Of a stretch of 64,000 nucleotides of DNA, positions 52,587-64,000 are shown one piece after another (positions within the stretch are counted from its first letter, which is position 1; each line of letters begins with the position of its first letter). Source of the DNA: Staphylococcus sp. 17KM0847 (GTDB lineage: Bacteria > Bacillota > Bacilli > Staphylococcales > Staphylococcaceae); the NCBI RefSeq assembly GCF_013463155.1, contig NZ_CP040781.1:1426001-1490000 (forward strand). The letters run 5' to 3'. The notes under the pieces were generated by a model. It was not told where the DNA came from, did not search any database, and was given only the letters and a program-made list of their open reading frames with translations. The position numbers and the translations under genes are program-made.

Positions 52587-54081
52587 ACGTGCCACCTCCT
52601 ATATACCATGCTTGTAGTGCATCAACATCACAGCGTTCTACAAATTTTAAGCCCACATCCATATATAGTGATCCCTTTGCCAATTTATAACTAAAATGGC
52701 TTAAATCAGACCGAGTCATCAGCGGATGTGCATGACGCTCCCATCCCAAAACCTTATCATGTTTAAAATATGTCGTTCGAAAACCTGTGTATGTCACACG
52801 TCGGATCGCCATTTCATCTTCACTATAAGCCCATCCCGATTTTTTTACTGCAATCATACTATTTAGACTCATATATATAATAATCGGTGCTACTCCAAAC
52901 CATAACCATGGCCAATAATAGTAATGTACAACACTCGCAATAATGATTAAAATAAGCGATAACACCCAAAAACGTCTATGAAACCCTCTCCAAGGTAAAC
53001 CTAATTTCACATTATGAAATTTCATTGATGGCACAATATCAGTAAGGAGTTGCCTAGCTTCTTGACGTCGAATAAACGGTAAAATCATTACACGTCCATC
53101 AGCAAAATCATTGTCCAAATCTATGGACATATCACTTGTAATCACAAAATCATATGCAGTATAACCGAATAATGTTCTTAAAAAGCTTCTATGTTCTATG
53201 ACTGCTTGAATACGCTGAATCGGTACGGTTACTTTTTGAACTTTAAATAAACCATAGCGAATTGTTAAATATTCGCCTTGTCGGTTTAAAGTATAGTTAA
53301 AGTAACGTATCATCGTAATAATCGTTCCAACAACGTAAGATATCATAACAATCACGGCGACAATTGACACAACAAAAACAGATGTACCATGCAAGCGTGT
53401 TTCGAATTGATCATAGAGTTGATTCCACGGCAAATGTTCAGATAAGGCTGTTAACAGCGGGCTTAACGTTGCAAAAGTTACAAAGATAGCCCCACTTGTC
53501 ATCGCCATCAACAATAAATTTTGTGTAGAAAGACGATACAACAACTCTTCTTTATGTATATTTAAAGTATCACTTCCAGACTCTAAACTGTCTGCGCTTA
53601 TATGACCTTCTCCTACATTATCCGTATTATGAATATCGCTTTTTCTTTTTTCTATCTCTTTTTGAATATTATCGCTTTGGGCTTTAGTTACAGTTTCAAG
53701 CGCAATACCGTCACTCGGCGTTTGAATTTGTAGACGAACGCCCCCTACAATCTGATGAATCATGTTTTGTGATGTATCCATCGATTGTATACGTGAAATA
53801 TTCAACTCTTTTCGTTCAAGATTAAATAATCCAGAGGTCACAACAAAATGGTCATTTTCAATCCAATAACGTGTTTTGTACGTTTTAATCATATCTCCTA
53901 TAAATGTAATAAGAAAAAAAACAAATAAAATGCCCGGAAAAATATAGTTACTCACATCTTGATAATCAAAGTCTTTCATCACAAATAATACAAAAATAAA
54001 AATCGGAACAATATTAGATTTAATCGCTCTAAAAATGCTCATAACATATGATATAGGATGGAGCTTTTGCGGATTATACAT
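52570..54081 (-). CDS. Large PH-domain membrane protein (YdbT-like)
   Basis: A 503-residue polytopic protein with three PH (DUF304-like) repeats between membrane segments: NISRIQSMDTSQNMIHQIVGG near residue 95, VPIQRIQAVIEHRSFLRTLFG near 285 and a C-terminal one near 440. It has about eight transmembrane helices. It overlaps its neighbours on both sides, and the small YdbS-like partners flank it, the usual pairing of these proteins. Role unknown. Confidence 0.8.
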   Translation of the reverse strand: MYNPQKLHPISYVMSIFRAIKSNIVPIFIFVLFVMKDFDYQDVSNYIFPGILFVFFLITFIGDMIKTYKTRYWIENDHFVVTSGLFNLERKELNISRIQSMDTSQNMIHQIVGGVRLQIQTPSDGIALETVTKAQSDNIQKEIEKRKSDIHNTDNVGEGHISADSLESGSDTLNIHKEELLYRLSTQNLLLMAMTSGAIFVTFATLSPLLTALSEHLPWNQLYDQFETRLHGTSVFVVSIVAVIVMISYVVGTIITMIRYFNYTLNRQGEYLTIRYGLFKVQKVTVPIQRIQAVIEHRSFLRTLFGYTAYDFVITSDMSIDLDNDFADGRVMILPFIRRQEARQLLTDIVPSMKFHNVKLGLPWRGFHRRFWVLSLILIIIASVVHYYYWPWLWFGVAPIIIYMSLNSMIAVKKSGWAYSEDEMAIRRVTYTGFRTTYFKHDKVLGWERHAHPLMTRSDLSHFSYKLAKGSLYMDVGLKFVERCDVDALQAWYIGGGTYDDRW

Positions 54082-54550
54082 CGCTGTCCTCCTCCTTTAA
54101 ATAGGATAGACAATATTGTTCAATCCGTACAACATCTGTTTTATGTAATAGCGGTAATACGACTTCATGCCCTGCAGTAACAAGCGTCAATCGTTGCAAT
54201 TTATGACGTCGCATTAACGGACCATTTTTCCATTGTACATATTGTAAACGTTCTATTTTTAAAGCTTCGTATTTGCGAAACCAAAAACGCGCTTGTACTT
54301 CTAACACATTTTCTGTTAAGCGATAACGATGATAACGATAGTTGAAATAGGGTTTCAATAGACAATAAATACATAAAAGAATAATGACCGCAATCAATAT
54401 GTATAAATATGAAGACCAACCTACATACTTAAATATGAGGGTAATTGCTAAAATAAGCGGTAGCGTAATGGCTATCCATACAAGACCGTAATAACGCCTA
54501 TAATAATGCTTAGCCGTTTCTGGACTTCTTTCGAGTACGCCTTTCATCAT
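54074..54550 (-). CDS. PH-domain membrane protein (YdbS-like)
   Basis: A 158-residue protein with two membrane helices (residues ~22-70) and one PH domain containing LKIERLQYVQWKNGPLMRRHKLQRL and the VTAGHEVVLPLL strand. Two adjacent ATGs (54550, 54547) follow AGGAGG. First gene of the PH-domain/acpS/alr group. Paralogous to the gene at 51987-52586. Confidence 0.8.
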   Translation of the reverse strand: MMKGVLERSPETAKHYYRRYYGLVWIAITLPLILAITLIFKYVGWSSYLYILIAVIILLCIYCLLKPYFNYRYHRYRLTENVLEVQARFWFRKYEALKIERLQYVQWKNGPLMRRHKLQRLTLVTAGHEVVLPLLHKTDVVRIEQYCLSYLKEEDSDV

Positions 54551-54631
54551 CTATACCTCCTATTTTATTTTTGAGTATATTATAACATAAACATTTTCCT
54601 CCAACTTTTGTATTCAACCTTTGTGAAAAAT

Positions 54632-54668
54632 GAAAAAGGCTCGACAATATATACTGTCCAAGCCTTTA
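54632..54668 (-). terminator. cshA terminator
   Basis: AAAGGCTTGGACA and TGTCGAGCCTTT pair on the minus strand with one mismatch and run into TTTTTCATTTTT, ten bases past the stop. Confidence 0.88.
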
Positions 54669-54677
54669 ACACAACTT

Positions 54678-56210
<1,533 letters not shown>

Positions 56211-56310
56211 TTAATCTAACTTCTACATATTACCACCTAAGCATTAATATCGCAATAAATGGGAATATGTAAGTCATATTGACCCACTAAAAATGTAACT
56301 TCAATACAAA

Positions 56311-56348
56311 AACCTTAATGTGTATCTTCCAGCTTACACATTAAGGTT
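56311..56348 (-). terminator. murF terminator
   Basis: AACCTTAATGTG (56311-56322) and CACATTAAGGTT (56337-56348) are exact complements; on the minus strand TTTGT follows. It lies 22 bases beyond the murF stop. Confidence 0.78.
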
Positions 56349-56369
56349 AACTTCAATCATGCATTTATA

Positions 56370-57737
56370 CTATTTTACAAGTGCTTCTACTACTGCTTCT
56401 AACTTCATGCCACGTGATCCCTTAACTAATACGATATCATCAGGTTGAAATAATGCTGTTAACTTCTGAATAAGTTCAGTTTTAGAGACAAAATGTTGTG
56501 CTTCGTCCACATGATTTTTACCTTCTTCATATAATGCGTAAGAAGCTTCTCCATATGTAAAGAGCATATTAATCTGTTTATTTTCTAAGTATGCCCCTAC
56601 GTTTGCATGTAGCTGTTCAGATTGTGGACCTAACTCTAAAACATCACCGAATACAAGTATCTTTCTTCCCACCATTTGTGTCATCGTATCAATGGCTGCT
56701 CTCATACTTGTAGGGCTTGCATTGTAAGCATCGTTAATAACTGTTGCCCCATTTTGAGCGATAAATTGTTGCATACGCATTTCTGTGAGTGCTAACTGAT
56801 CAAGTTGTTGTTGAATGACTTGTTGACAGACACCTAACTTTTCAGCAATACAAATTGCAATAGCTGCATTTCTCATATTGTGTGTACCTATTACAGGAAT
56901 ATGATAGCGCTGTGTCGTTCCATTATGGTTGAGAGAAAATGTAATGCCAGTTGCATCATGAGCGTGTATCTCACAATGCATATCATTTTGTAAACCTGTT
57001 CCAATACTTATCGTGTTGCGTGTATCCAATGTATCAACAAGTGCAGTTAATAAAGGTTCATCTCCATCATATAACAGCACACCGTCTTTTTTTAATCCGG
57101 ATACAATTTCAAATTTTGCACGTGCAATCCCTTCTCGAGAACCTAAATCTTGCATATGTGATTCACCGATATTTGTAATAACAGCAAAATCCGGTTGCGC
57201 AATACGAGATAACAATTCAATTTCACCAAATCCCGACATCCCCATCTCTAAAATAGAAATTTGTGTTTCGGGAGATAACTGCAAAATAGTGAGTGGCATA
57301 CCTATCTCATTATTATAATTTCCTTGTGTTTTTTTGACATTGTAGTTCGCTGAAAGTGTATTCTCTAACATATCTTTCGTTGTTGTTTTACCATTAGAAC
57401 CTGTCACCGCGATAACTGTTGGATCTATATATCTGATATACGCTTTTGCAAGTTCCTGTAATGCAATCAATGTATCTTCTACCCAGATGATCGGTTTATC
57501 TTTTGGCGGTTCAATATCACTGTCTTTTTGAAAGAAGGTTGCAGCGGCACCATCTTGTAATGCCTGTGCGCTAAAGCGATGACCGTCTACGTTTTCTCCT
57601 TTAAAAGGGATAAAAAGTTGCCCTGCTTCGATATGACGCGAATCAATTGTAACACCTTGAATCATCACATCTAAAAAACGTGTTTCTACTTCACACGAAA
57701 TCCAGTCTGTCAATTGCTTTAAACTAATATTTATCAT
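56370..57737 (-). CDS. murF: UDP-MurNAc-tripeptide--D-Ala-D-Ala ligase
   Basis: A 455-residue Mur ligase that adds D-Ala-D-Ala to the peptidoglycan precursor. The ATP loop VTGSNGKTTTKDM lies near residue 110, and NNEIGMPLTIL and VINDAYNASPTSM follow. It starts 12 bases after ddl, whose product it uses. Confidence 0.97.
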   Translation of the reverse strand: MINISLKQLTDWISCEVETRFLDVMIQGVTIDSRHIEAGQLFIPFKGENVDGHRFSAQALQDGAAATFFQKDSDIEPPKDKPIIWVEDTLIALQELAKAYIRYIDPTVIAVTGSNGKTTTKDMLENTLSANYNVKKTQGNYNNEIGMPLTILQLSPETQISILEMGMSGFGEIELLSRIAQPDFAVITNIGESHMQDLGSREGIARAKFEIVSGLKKDGVLLYDGDEPLLTALVDTLDTRNTISIGTGLQNDMHCEIHAHDATGITFSLNHNGTTQRYHIPVIGTHNMRNAAIAICIAEKLGVCQQVIQQQLDQLALTEMRMQQFIAQNGATVINDAYNASPTSMRAAIDTMTQMVGRKILVFGDVLELGPQSEQLHANVGAYLENKQINMLFTYGEASYALYEEGKNHVDEAQHFVSKTELIQKLTALFQPDDIVLVKGSRGMKLEAVVEALVK

Positions 57738-57749
57738 AAGTTCTCAACC

Positions 57750-58892
<1,143 letters not shown>

Positions 58893-58912
58893 CTACAATA
58901 TTAGCAATTTAA

Positions 58913-58941
58913 TTACAAGTTTTGTAAAATCGGTATATAAT
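58913..58941 (+). promoter_or_regulatory. rodA promoter
   Basis: TTACAA (58913-58918), 17 bases, TATAAT (58936-58941), 37 bases before the rodA start. Confidence 0.78.
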
Positions 58942-58978
58942 ACAGATTAGAGAAATTTTTAGTATAAAGGAGATTAGC

Positions 58979-60184
58979 ATGGCTTCTTCTCGTCAACACA
59001 CACAAAAGTCTTTTTTTAAACGCTTGGATTGGACATTAATCAGCTTAGTCACCCTTCTATGCATCATCAGTGTGATTACCATTCATTCTGCAATGGGCGG
59101 CGGGCAGTATAGCATGGACTTTGGTGTACGTCAGATTTTTTATTACATTTTAGGTGCGATCATTGCTTTTATTATTATGTTGCTTTCACCCAAAAAAATA
59201 CGTAAATATGTTAATGGCGTTTACTTATTCTTTGTCCTACTGCTTTTCGGACTGATTATCTTACCTGAGTCTAGCTTTACGCCCATTATTAATGGTGCAA
59301 AAAGCTGGTATCGCATTGGTCCAATCAGTATTCAACCCTCTGAATTCATGAAAATTGTTCTCATACTCGCAGTATCAAAAGTTGTTGCACAGCATAACCG
59401 TTTTGTATTTAATAAATCTCTCGAAACAGATTTTATGCTTTTAGTCAAAATTTTCGCAGTTACAATTGTACCGATGGGTTTGATCTTATTACAAAATGAC
59501 TTAGGGACAACACTTGTTTTTATGGCAATTATTGCTGGCATCGTCATTGTAAGTGGTGTGTCTTGGAAAATTTTAGCCCCCTTATTCGGTACGATCATTG
59601 TGTTAGGCAGCGGGCTAATTTTATCTATTATTTACAAACCAAGCTTAATTGAAAACATCTCTGGTATTAAAACTTATCAGTTAGGTCGTATTAACTCTTG
59701 GCTTGACCCTTACACGTATAGTTCCGGTGATGGCTTTCATTTAACAGAATCAATGAAAGCGATCGGTTCCGGTCAATTAGTTGGTAAAGGTCTGAACAAT
59801 GGTGAAGTTTATATCCCTGAAAACCATACTGACTTTATCTTTTCTGTGATTGGTGAAGAGTTTGGTTTCGTTGGTGCAGTCATTGTATTAGTGATATTTT
59901 TATTGCTCTTGTTACATTTGATTCGACTGGCTGTTATATCTGAGGACTTGTTCAATAAGTCATTCATTATCGGTTATACAAGTTTATTACTTTTCCATAT
60001 CGTTCAAAATATCGGTATGACTATTCAACTCCTCCCTATCACAGGTATCCCTCTTCCATTTATTAGCTACGGTGGGAGTTCGTTATGGAGCTTGATGGCA
60101 GGACTCGGTGTCATTCTAAGTATTCATTACTATACACCTAAAAAATACAATACACATTCATTGCAATCACGTATATCCAAATAA
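58979..60184 (+). CDS. rodA: RodA, SEDS-family peptidoglycan polymerase
   Basis: A 401-residue membrane protein with about ten transmembrane helices. The SEDS signature GSSLWSLMAG-type segment (LPFISYGGSSLWSLMAGLG) and the loop with YQLGRINSWLDP and ENHTDFIFSVIGEEFG are clear. SEDS proteins polymerise glycan strands with a partner PBP. It is divergent from ddl, as in S. aureus, where this gene is rodA rather than ftsW. AAGGAGATT precedes the ATG. Confidence 0.9.
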   Translation: MASSRQHTQKSFFKRLDWTLISLVTLLCIISVITIHSAMGGGQYSMDFGVRQIFYYILGAIIAFIIMLLSPKKIRKYVNGVYLFFVLLLFGLIILPESSFTPIINGAKSWYRIGPISIQPSEFMKIVLILAVSKVVAQHNRFVFNKSLETDFMLLVKIFAVTIVPMGLILLQNDLGTTLVFMAIIAGIVIVSGVSWKILAPLFGTIIVLGSGLILSIIYKPSLIENISGIKTYQLGRINSWLDPYTYSSGDGFHLTESMKAIGSGQLVGKGLNNGEVYIPENHTDFIFSVIGEEFGFVGAVIVLVIFLLLLLHLIRLAVISEDLFNKSFIIGYTSLLLFHIVQNIGMTIQLLPITGIPLPFISYGGSSLWSLMAGLGVILSIHYYTPKKYNTHSLQSRISK

Positions 60185-60196
60185 GTATCCATAAAA

Positions 60197-60235
60197 AATC
60201 CCCACTAATGAAATCGAATATCATTAGTGGGGATT
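60197..60235 (+). terminator. rodA terminator
   Basis: AATCCCCACTAATGA (60197-60211) pairs exactly with TCATTAGTGGGGATT (60221-60235). Strong stem 12 bases past the stop, with A-rich and T-containing flanks. Confidence 0.85.
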
Positions 60236-60257
60236 GCTTATTCTCATATTAAAAATA

Positions 60258-60398
60258 TTACTTCAGTTTTTCAGGAGGAGTGGTCGTATTGGGCAGTGAT
60301 CTCATGATATCCAATCGCGATTTTGTCTTTTTAACTTTAACCCCAATTGATGATAACATCTTCACCACACTGTAAAACTTATCATTTGGTTTTGCCAT
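60258..60398 (-). CDS. Small basic protein, 46 residues, unknown function
   Basis: A short frame starting MAKPNDKFYSVVKMLSSIG, with GGGGTG seven bases before the ATG, and ending in PPEKLK. It is lysine-rich in the middle (GVKVKKTKSR) with no membrane segment or cysteine. It lies between copA and the rodA terminator, upstream of no other minus-strand gene. I do not recognise the family. The good ribosome site and codon use similar to neighbouring genes support it. Confidence 0.6.
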   Translation of the reverse strand: MAKPNDKFYSVVKMLSSIGVKVKKTKSRLDIMRSLPNTTTPPEKLK

Positions 60399-60483
60399 AT
60401 TATCACCCCGATTATCAATCCACTCTCTTTATCTTACCTTACTTTGAATGTTGATACTATATTATTTTTAAATAAATTGAAGT

Positions 60484-62664
60484 TTATTTAGAAATATGTT
60501 TAAGTCGTAAAGCATTCAATACAACAGAAACCGAACTAAATGCCATAGCTGTACCAGCTAGCCAAGGTGCTAAAAATCCCATTGCTGCAAAAGGTATGCC
60601 CAACATATTGTAACAGAATGCAAAAAATAGATTTTGTTTAATATTGCGTATAGTAAGACGGCTTAATTGTAATGTCTCAATAATATGTTGGAGATTGCCA
60701 TTTACTAATGCAATATCAGCAGATTCTAGTGCGATATCAGTACCTGAACCCATCGCAATACCAATATCACTCTTCATTAAAGCGGGGGCATCATTTAAAC
60801 CATCTCCAACCATCATGACATACCGTCCTTCTTGTTGTAATTGTGCAATAACAGATGCCTTTTCATTTGGTTTCACCCCCGCAACAACCCGTGTTAAACC
60901 TAGCGTTTTGCCTATTGCTTGGGCTGTTTTTTCACTATCTCCACTGAGCATAATGAGATCATATTGCTTAGCAAGTTGCGCTAACACTGATGGCGCTTCT
61001 TGTTTGGGTTCATCTCGAACACCTAATATGATGGCGAGCATACCATCCATGCTCATTGCAATCACTGTCGCACCTGAAGCTTCAAGCATTTGAACTTTTT
61101 TCATTTCCTCTTCATTGATTATTGTATATTGTTTAACAAATGCGATAGAACCTACAACAATCTGATGACCTTCAACTTTTCCAAGAATACCATTACCCGT
61201 ATGTGTCTGATAATCATCCACAGGTAATATTTCTAACGCATCAAAATAAGTCACAATCGCTTTAGAAATAGGATGCTCAGACTGAAATTCTAAACTTTTC
61301 ATATAACTTTTAGACTGGATATTCACATTAAAATCATACATTTTTATCACTTCAGGGTTACCCATTGTCAAAGTTCCTGTTTTATCAAAGACAATTGTAT
61401 CTACACGGTGTGCTTGTTCCAGTGATTCAGCTGTTTTGAATAATACGCCAGATTCTGCAGCACGTCCTGAACCTACCATGATTGATGTCGGTGTTGCTAA
61501 ACCCAATGCACATGGACAAGCAATAACAATCACTGCAATAAATGTTTCTAGTGCCTGTGATAAATGATACGGTGTAATAAAAAAGTACCATACTATAAAA
61601 GTAATCACAGCAATCCCTACAACTACCGGTACAAATATATTAGACACTTTATCTGCCAAACGTTGTATTTGGGGTTTTTCTCCCTGGGCTTCTTCAACAA
61701 CTTTAATAATTTGGTTGAGTACAAGATCTTCTCCTGTATGTGTGACACGTACCTTTATAAAGTTTTGTTGATTAATCGTACTACCAATTACCGTATCTCC
61801 CACTTTTTTATCGACTGGTAAACTTTCACCAGTCAACATAGACTCATCAACAGTTGACCACCCTTCAATCACTTCTCCATCTAAAGGAATTTGTGCCCCA
61901 CTACGTACACGTACAATATCACCTACACGTACATCTTCAATTGATATATGACATATTTGTCCTGCTCGCTCAACCTCTGCATCATGAACTTGTAATGCTG
62001 CTAGTTTTTCAATAGCATCACTTGCATGACCTTTTGCACGCTTTTCAAAATACTTACCTAACAAAATTAACGTAATCAATACTGCACTCGTTTCAAAATA
62101 AAGTGGCACATGTCCTACTGTATGTGTATGTGAAAACATCAAATAAATGCTATAAAAATATGCAGCAGATGTGCCCATCGCTACAAGCACATCCATATTA
62201 GCACTTTTATTGCTTAAAGACTGATATGCCCCCCTATAAAATTGCCATCCTAATAAAAATTGAATAGGTGTTGCTAAAATAAATTGGAACCATGGATTCA
62301 ATAAAAGATCAGGGACTGATATAAAACTTAAAAACGAAAAATGAGCAAACATCGTATACAACAATGGTAATGATAAAATCAACGAAACGATAAACTTATA
62401 CTTTTGATGTTTTAACTCATTTTTTTTACGTGCTTGTGTTTCTTTTTTTGTTTCAATTGGCAATGCTTCAAAGCCAATTTTAGCAATGCGCTCAAAAATA
62501 GTATCTAAGCTAATTTGACTTTTGTCATATATGACTGTTCCCTTTTCCATAACGAGATTAACATGAATAGACGCTACACCTGCTTCTCTCTTCAAAGTAC
62601 GCTCAATACGTGCAGCACATGCAGCACATGTCATCCCCGAGATTTTAAATGTTTCTTTACGCAT
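60484..62664 (-). CDS. copA: Copper-exporting P1B-type ATPase CopA
   Basis: A 726-residue copper pump. It has one N-terminal heavy-metal domain ([13 protein letters not shown] near residue 10), the CPC ion-binding helix ([12 protein letters not shown]), phosphorylation site FDKTGTLT and [10 protein letters not shown] hinge. S. aureus CopA has two metal-binding domains; the copZ terminator and an operator lie directly upstream here, so the single domain is not a start error. The ATG at 62664 or 62667 follows GGAG. It has its own CsoR-type operator. Confidence 0.94.
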   Translation of the reverse strand: MRKETFKISGMTCAACAARIERTLKREAGVASIHVNLVMEKGTVIYDKSQISLDTIFERIAKIGFEALPIETKKETQARKKNELKHQKYKFIVSLILSLPLLYTMFAHFSFLSFISVPDLLLNPWFQFILATPIQFLLGWQFYRGAYQSLSNKSANMDVLVAMGTSAAYFYSIYLMFSHTHTVGHVPLYFETSAVLITLILLGKYFEKRAKGHASDAIEKLAALQVHDAEVERAGQICHISIEDVRVGDIVRVRSGAQIPLDGEVIEGWSTVDESMLTGESLPVDKKVGDTVIGSTINQQNFIKVRVTHTGEDLVLNQIIKVVEEAQGEKPQIQRLADKVSNIFVPVVVGIAVITFIVWYFFITPYHLSQALETFIAVIVIACPCALGLATPTSIMVGSGRAAESGVLFKTAESLEQAHRVDTIVFDKTGTLTMGNPEVIKMYDFNVNIQSKSYMKSLEFQSEHPISKAIVTYFDALEILPVDDYQTHTGNGILGKVEGHQIVVGSIAFVKQYTIINEEEMKKVQMLEASGATVIAMSMDGMLAIILGVRDEPKQEAPSVLAQLAKQYDLIMLSGDSEKTAQAIGKTLGLTRVVAGVKPNEKASVIAQLQQEGRYVMMVGDGLNDAPALMKSDIGIAMGSGTDIALESADIALVNGNLQHIIETLQLSRLTIRNIKQNLFFAFCYNMLGIPFAAMGFLAPWLAGTAMAFSSVSVVLNALRLKHISK

Positions 62665-62677
62665 CATCAACACTCCA

Positions 62678-62694
62678 ATACCTACATAGGGTAT
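62678..62694. promoter_or_regulatory. CsoR-type operator upstream of copA
   Basis: ATACCTACATAGGGTAT, a palindrome whose complement differs from the csoR operator at a single base. It overlaps a possible promoter (TTGCAA 62702-62707, TAGGTA 62679-62684). Confidence 0.82.
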
Positions 62695-62710
62695 ATTAAA
62701 TTTGCAATAA

Positions 62711-62762
62711 AAGGAGTGAAATACAATCTAAGTCTCACAGAGATTATTGTCATTCCACTCCC
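62711..62762 (-). terminator. Terminator after copZ
   Basis: GGAGTGGAATGACAAT and ATTGTATTTCACTCC pair on the minus strand and run into TTTTATT. It separates csoR-csoZ-copZ from copA. Confidence 0.78.
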
Positions 62763-62772
62763 ACATCATTCA

Positions 62773-62976
62773 TTACTTCACATCATAACCTGCGTCATAT
62801 ATACGCTGCTTAACATCTGTTAAAGCGACATCATTTGCTACTTCAACCTCTACTTTATCTTCAGATGGAAATGCTTCAACAGTGATCACATCTTCATTTT
62901 CTTTTACTGCTGTTTCAACTGCTGCTTTACAATGATTACAGCTCATCCCTTCTACTGCAATAACATGTTTAGTCAT
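62773..62976 (-). CDS. copZ: Copper chaperone CopZ
   Basis: A 67-residue ferredoxin-like HMA protein with the copper site GMSCNHCKAAVE and the conserved DAGYDV end. It delivers Cu(I) to CopA. The start is ATG 62976 with GGAGAGG upstream, one base after the stop of the gene before it. Confidence 0.94.
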   Translation of the reverse strand: MTKHVIAVEGMSCNHCKAAVETAVKENEDVITVEAFPSEDKVEVEVANDVALTDVKQRIYDAGYDVK

Positions 62977-62977
62977 A

Positions 62978-63199
62978 CTATTCCTCTCCTTTATAGGCAT
63001 TTAACACAGGAAAACCTGCATCATAAATTTCTTTTTCAAGTGTATTCAAATTAGCTGGTGTATCATACTGAAGCGTCACAGTTTGCTTTGGCAGATCAAT
63101 AGAAACTGCTTCTACACCAATCATCGACGTTAATCGTGACACAAGCTCTGACTCTTGTACATCACTTTTTAATCGGTCTATAACTACTACGGCTTTCAT
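62978..63199 (-). CDS. csoZ: HMA-like protein CsoZ lacking the CxxC metal site
   Basis: A 73-residue protein with the beta-alpha-beta pattern of an HMA domain (VVVIDRLKSDVQ..., VTLQYDTP..., EKEIYDAGFPV), but the metal-binding CxxC of copZ is replaced by RLKSD and no cysteine is present. It sits directly after csoR as csoZ does in S. aureus. A copper-chaperone role is proposed there; without cysteines this protein must bind metal differently or act on partners. Confidence 0.8.
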   Translation of the reverse strand: MKAVVVIDRLKSDVQESELVSRLTSMIGVEAVSIDLPKQTVTLQYDTPANLNTLEKEIYDAGFPVLNAYKGEE

Positions 63200-63213
63200 T
63201 GTATATCGTTCTC

Positions 63214-63501
63214 CTAATCTTTCATGAGTTTTTGAAAAGTAACCAGTAGCTCGTCCATTGCTTCTTGCTCATTTCCAGACTCTACTTTATGCATAATACA
63301 ACCCTTCATATGATGTTCTAACAACTTAGTAGCTACACCATTTAATGCTGAACGTGTTGCACGTATTTGCGTCAAAACATCATCGCAATAAACATCTTCA
63401 TCAATCATTCGGTTAATCGCCCTGACTTGACCTTCAATACGATTCAAACGTGATTGCAAGTTGCGTTTTATAACTTGTGAATGGTTTGCGTGTTCTATCA
63501 T
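63214..63501 (-). CDS. csoR: Copper-sensing repressor CsoR
   Basis: A 95-residue all-helical repressor. The Cu(I) ligands C-H-C are visible in DVYCDDVL, LLEHHMKGC. It releases DNA when copper binds. The ATG follows GAGGGATG. First gene of csoR-csoZ-copZ. Confidence 0.95.
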   Translation of the reverse strand: MIEHANHSQVIKRNLQSRLNRIEGQVRAINRMIDEDVYCDDVLTQIRATRSALNGVATKLLEHHMKGCIMHKVESGNEQEAMDELLVTFQKLMKD

Positions 63502-63543
63502 CGTACATCCCTCATATCTTTAATCAACATCTCTTCACCGACT

Positions 63544-63572
63544 ATAATATACCCTATATAGGTATGTGTCAA
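63544..63572 (-). promoter_or_regulatory. csoR promoter with CsoR operator in the spacer
   Basis: TTGACA (63567-63572), 17 bases, TATTAT (63544-63549). The operator ATACCCTATATAGGTAT (63549-63565) fills the spacer, so bound CsoR would block RNA polymerase. Confidence 0.9.
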
Positions 63573-63645
63573 ATATAAAAATTTTTCATCTCATTGATAA
63601 AAAAGTGTTACAATATCACAAAGATAACGAACAGGAGGACATGAA

Positions 63646-64000
63646 GTGAGCGAAATACTTTATTCATTTTTTATTGAAGGCAATGCTATTGCCAATTATA
63701 TTTTTATCAGCTTATTTCTTTTAAACCTAACTTTTGTATTTACCATTATTTTTATGGAGCGACGGAGTGCTAGCTCGATTTGGGCATGGATTCTCGTCTT
63801 AGGGCTTTTACCGATTTTAGGGTTTATACTTTACTTATTATTTGGTCGTCAAATTCAACGAAAATCTTTATTTCAGCTAGATGAGAAAGACCGTATCGGC
63901 TTAGAACTACTCGTGAACGAACAGCTAGAAGCACTTAAAAGCGGTACATTTGCACCTCAAAACCCGCATATGCAATATTATAAACATATGATTCAAATGT
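63646..64000 (+). CDS. cls: Cardiolipin synthase, N-terminal part (cut by the window end)
   Basis: The first 118 residues of a cardiolipin synthase. Two transmembrane helices (about residues 15-38 and 48-68) surround the [15 protein letters not shown] motif that typifies these enzymes; the catalytic HKD motifs lie beyond the window. GTG start, with AGGAGG upstream; a closer ATG at 63641 leads straight to a stop. Divergent from csoR, as cls2 is in S. aureus. Confidence 0.9.
   Translation, partial: MSEILYSFFIEGNAIANYIFISLFLLNLTFVFTIIFMERRSASSIWAWILVLGLLPILGFILYLLFGRQIQRKSLFQLDEKDRIGLELLVNEQLEALKSGTFAPQNPHMQYYKHMIQM

Overview
The window is a stretch of low-GC Firmicute chromosome that I assign to the genus Staphylococcus. 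It carries a complete agr quorum-sensing locus with delta-haemolysin, the pmt phenol-soluble-modulin exporter, mroQ-sdrH next to groESL, the staphylococcal ilv-leu biosynthetic order, and mazEF-rsbUVW-sigB. The gene order closely follows the agr-to-sigB part of the S. aureus chromosome, but the agrD peptide, the pmt operon content and the placement of copper genes differ from S. aureus. I cannot name the species from the sequence alone. I see no prophage, insertion sequence, CRISPR array or integrase; this is core chromosome with local lineage differences.

Layout. 1-4.3 kb: pmt operon on the minus strand (PmtR, PmtA, PmtB, two further permease-like proteins, truncated PmtC). 4.4-6.9 kb: an aminotransferase, a DNA alkyltransferase and an unknown gene. 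7.2-12.2 kb: groESL with overlapping HrcA and CtsR control, mroQ, sdrH, a nitrilase-family amidase. 12.2-15.8 kb: RNAIII/hld and agrBDCA. 15.8-20.8 kb: sucrose genes scrRBK and the thiosulfate-uptake pair tsuAB. 21-24 kb: rex with a Rex-like site in its own upstream region, and an ABC-F protein. 23.87-24.02 kb: a cluster of DnaA boxes between the ABC-F gene and tsaD. 24.3-26.9 kb: tsaE-tsaB-rimI-tsaD, the tRNA t6A genes. 26.9-38.4 kb: the nine-gene ilvDBHC-leuABCD-ilvA operon with a CodY site, a leader peptide and an attenuator. 38.6-44.2 kb: an rRNA operon (tRNA-Leu, tRNA-Gly, 16S, 23S, 5S) read on the minus strand from three tandem promoters. 44.4-50.4 kb: tex, sigB-rsbW-rsbV-rsbU, mazF-mazE. 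50.4-56.2 kb: alr, acpS, three PH-domain membrane proteins, cshA. 56.3-60.2 kb: murF, ddl and divergent rodA. 60.2-63.6 kb: a 46-residue protein and the copper genes copA, copZ, csoZ, csoR with two near-identical CsoR-type operators. The window ends inside a cardiolipin synthase gene.

How the genes fit together. Several neighbours form one regulatory theme: AgrA drives RNAIII and (in S. aureus) the PSM toxins that Pmt exports, MroQ supports agr signalling, and SigB, MazEF, Rex and CodY link virulence and biosynthesis to stress, redox and branched-chain amino acid supply. The best candidates for new biology are regulatory: the DnaA-box cluster in an intergenic region that is also a DnaA-binding site in Bacillus, the five-segment ilv attenuator, a three-branched RNA structure between ilvC and leuA, an RNAIII with a predicted 5' extension, a pmt operon with extra permeases, and a predicted autoinducing peptide ending in the ring CTGYF.
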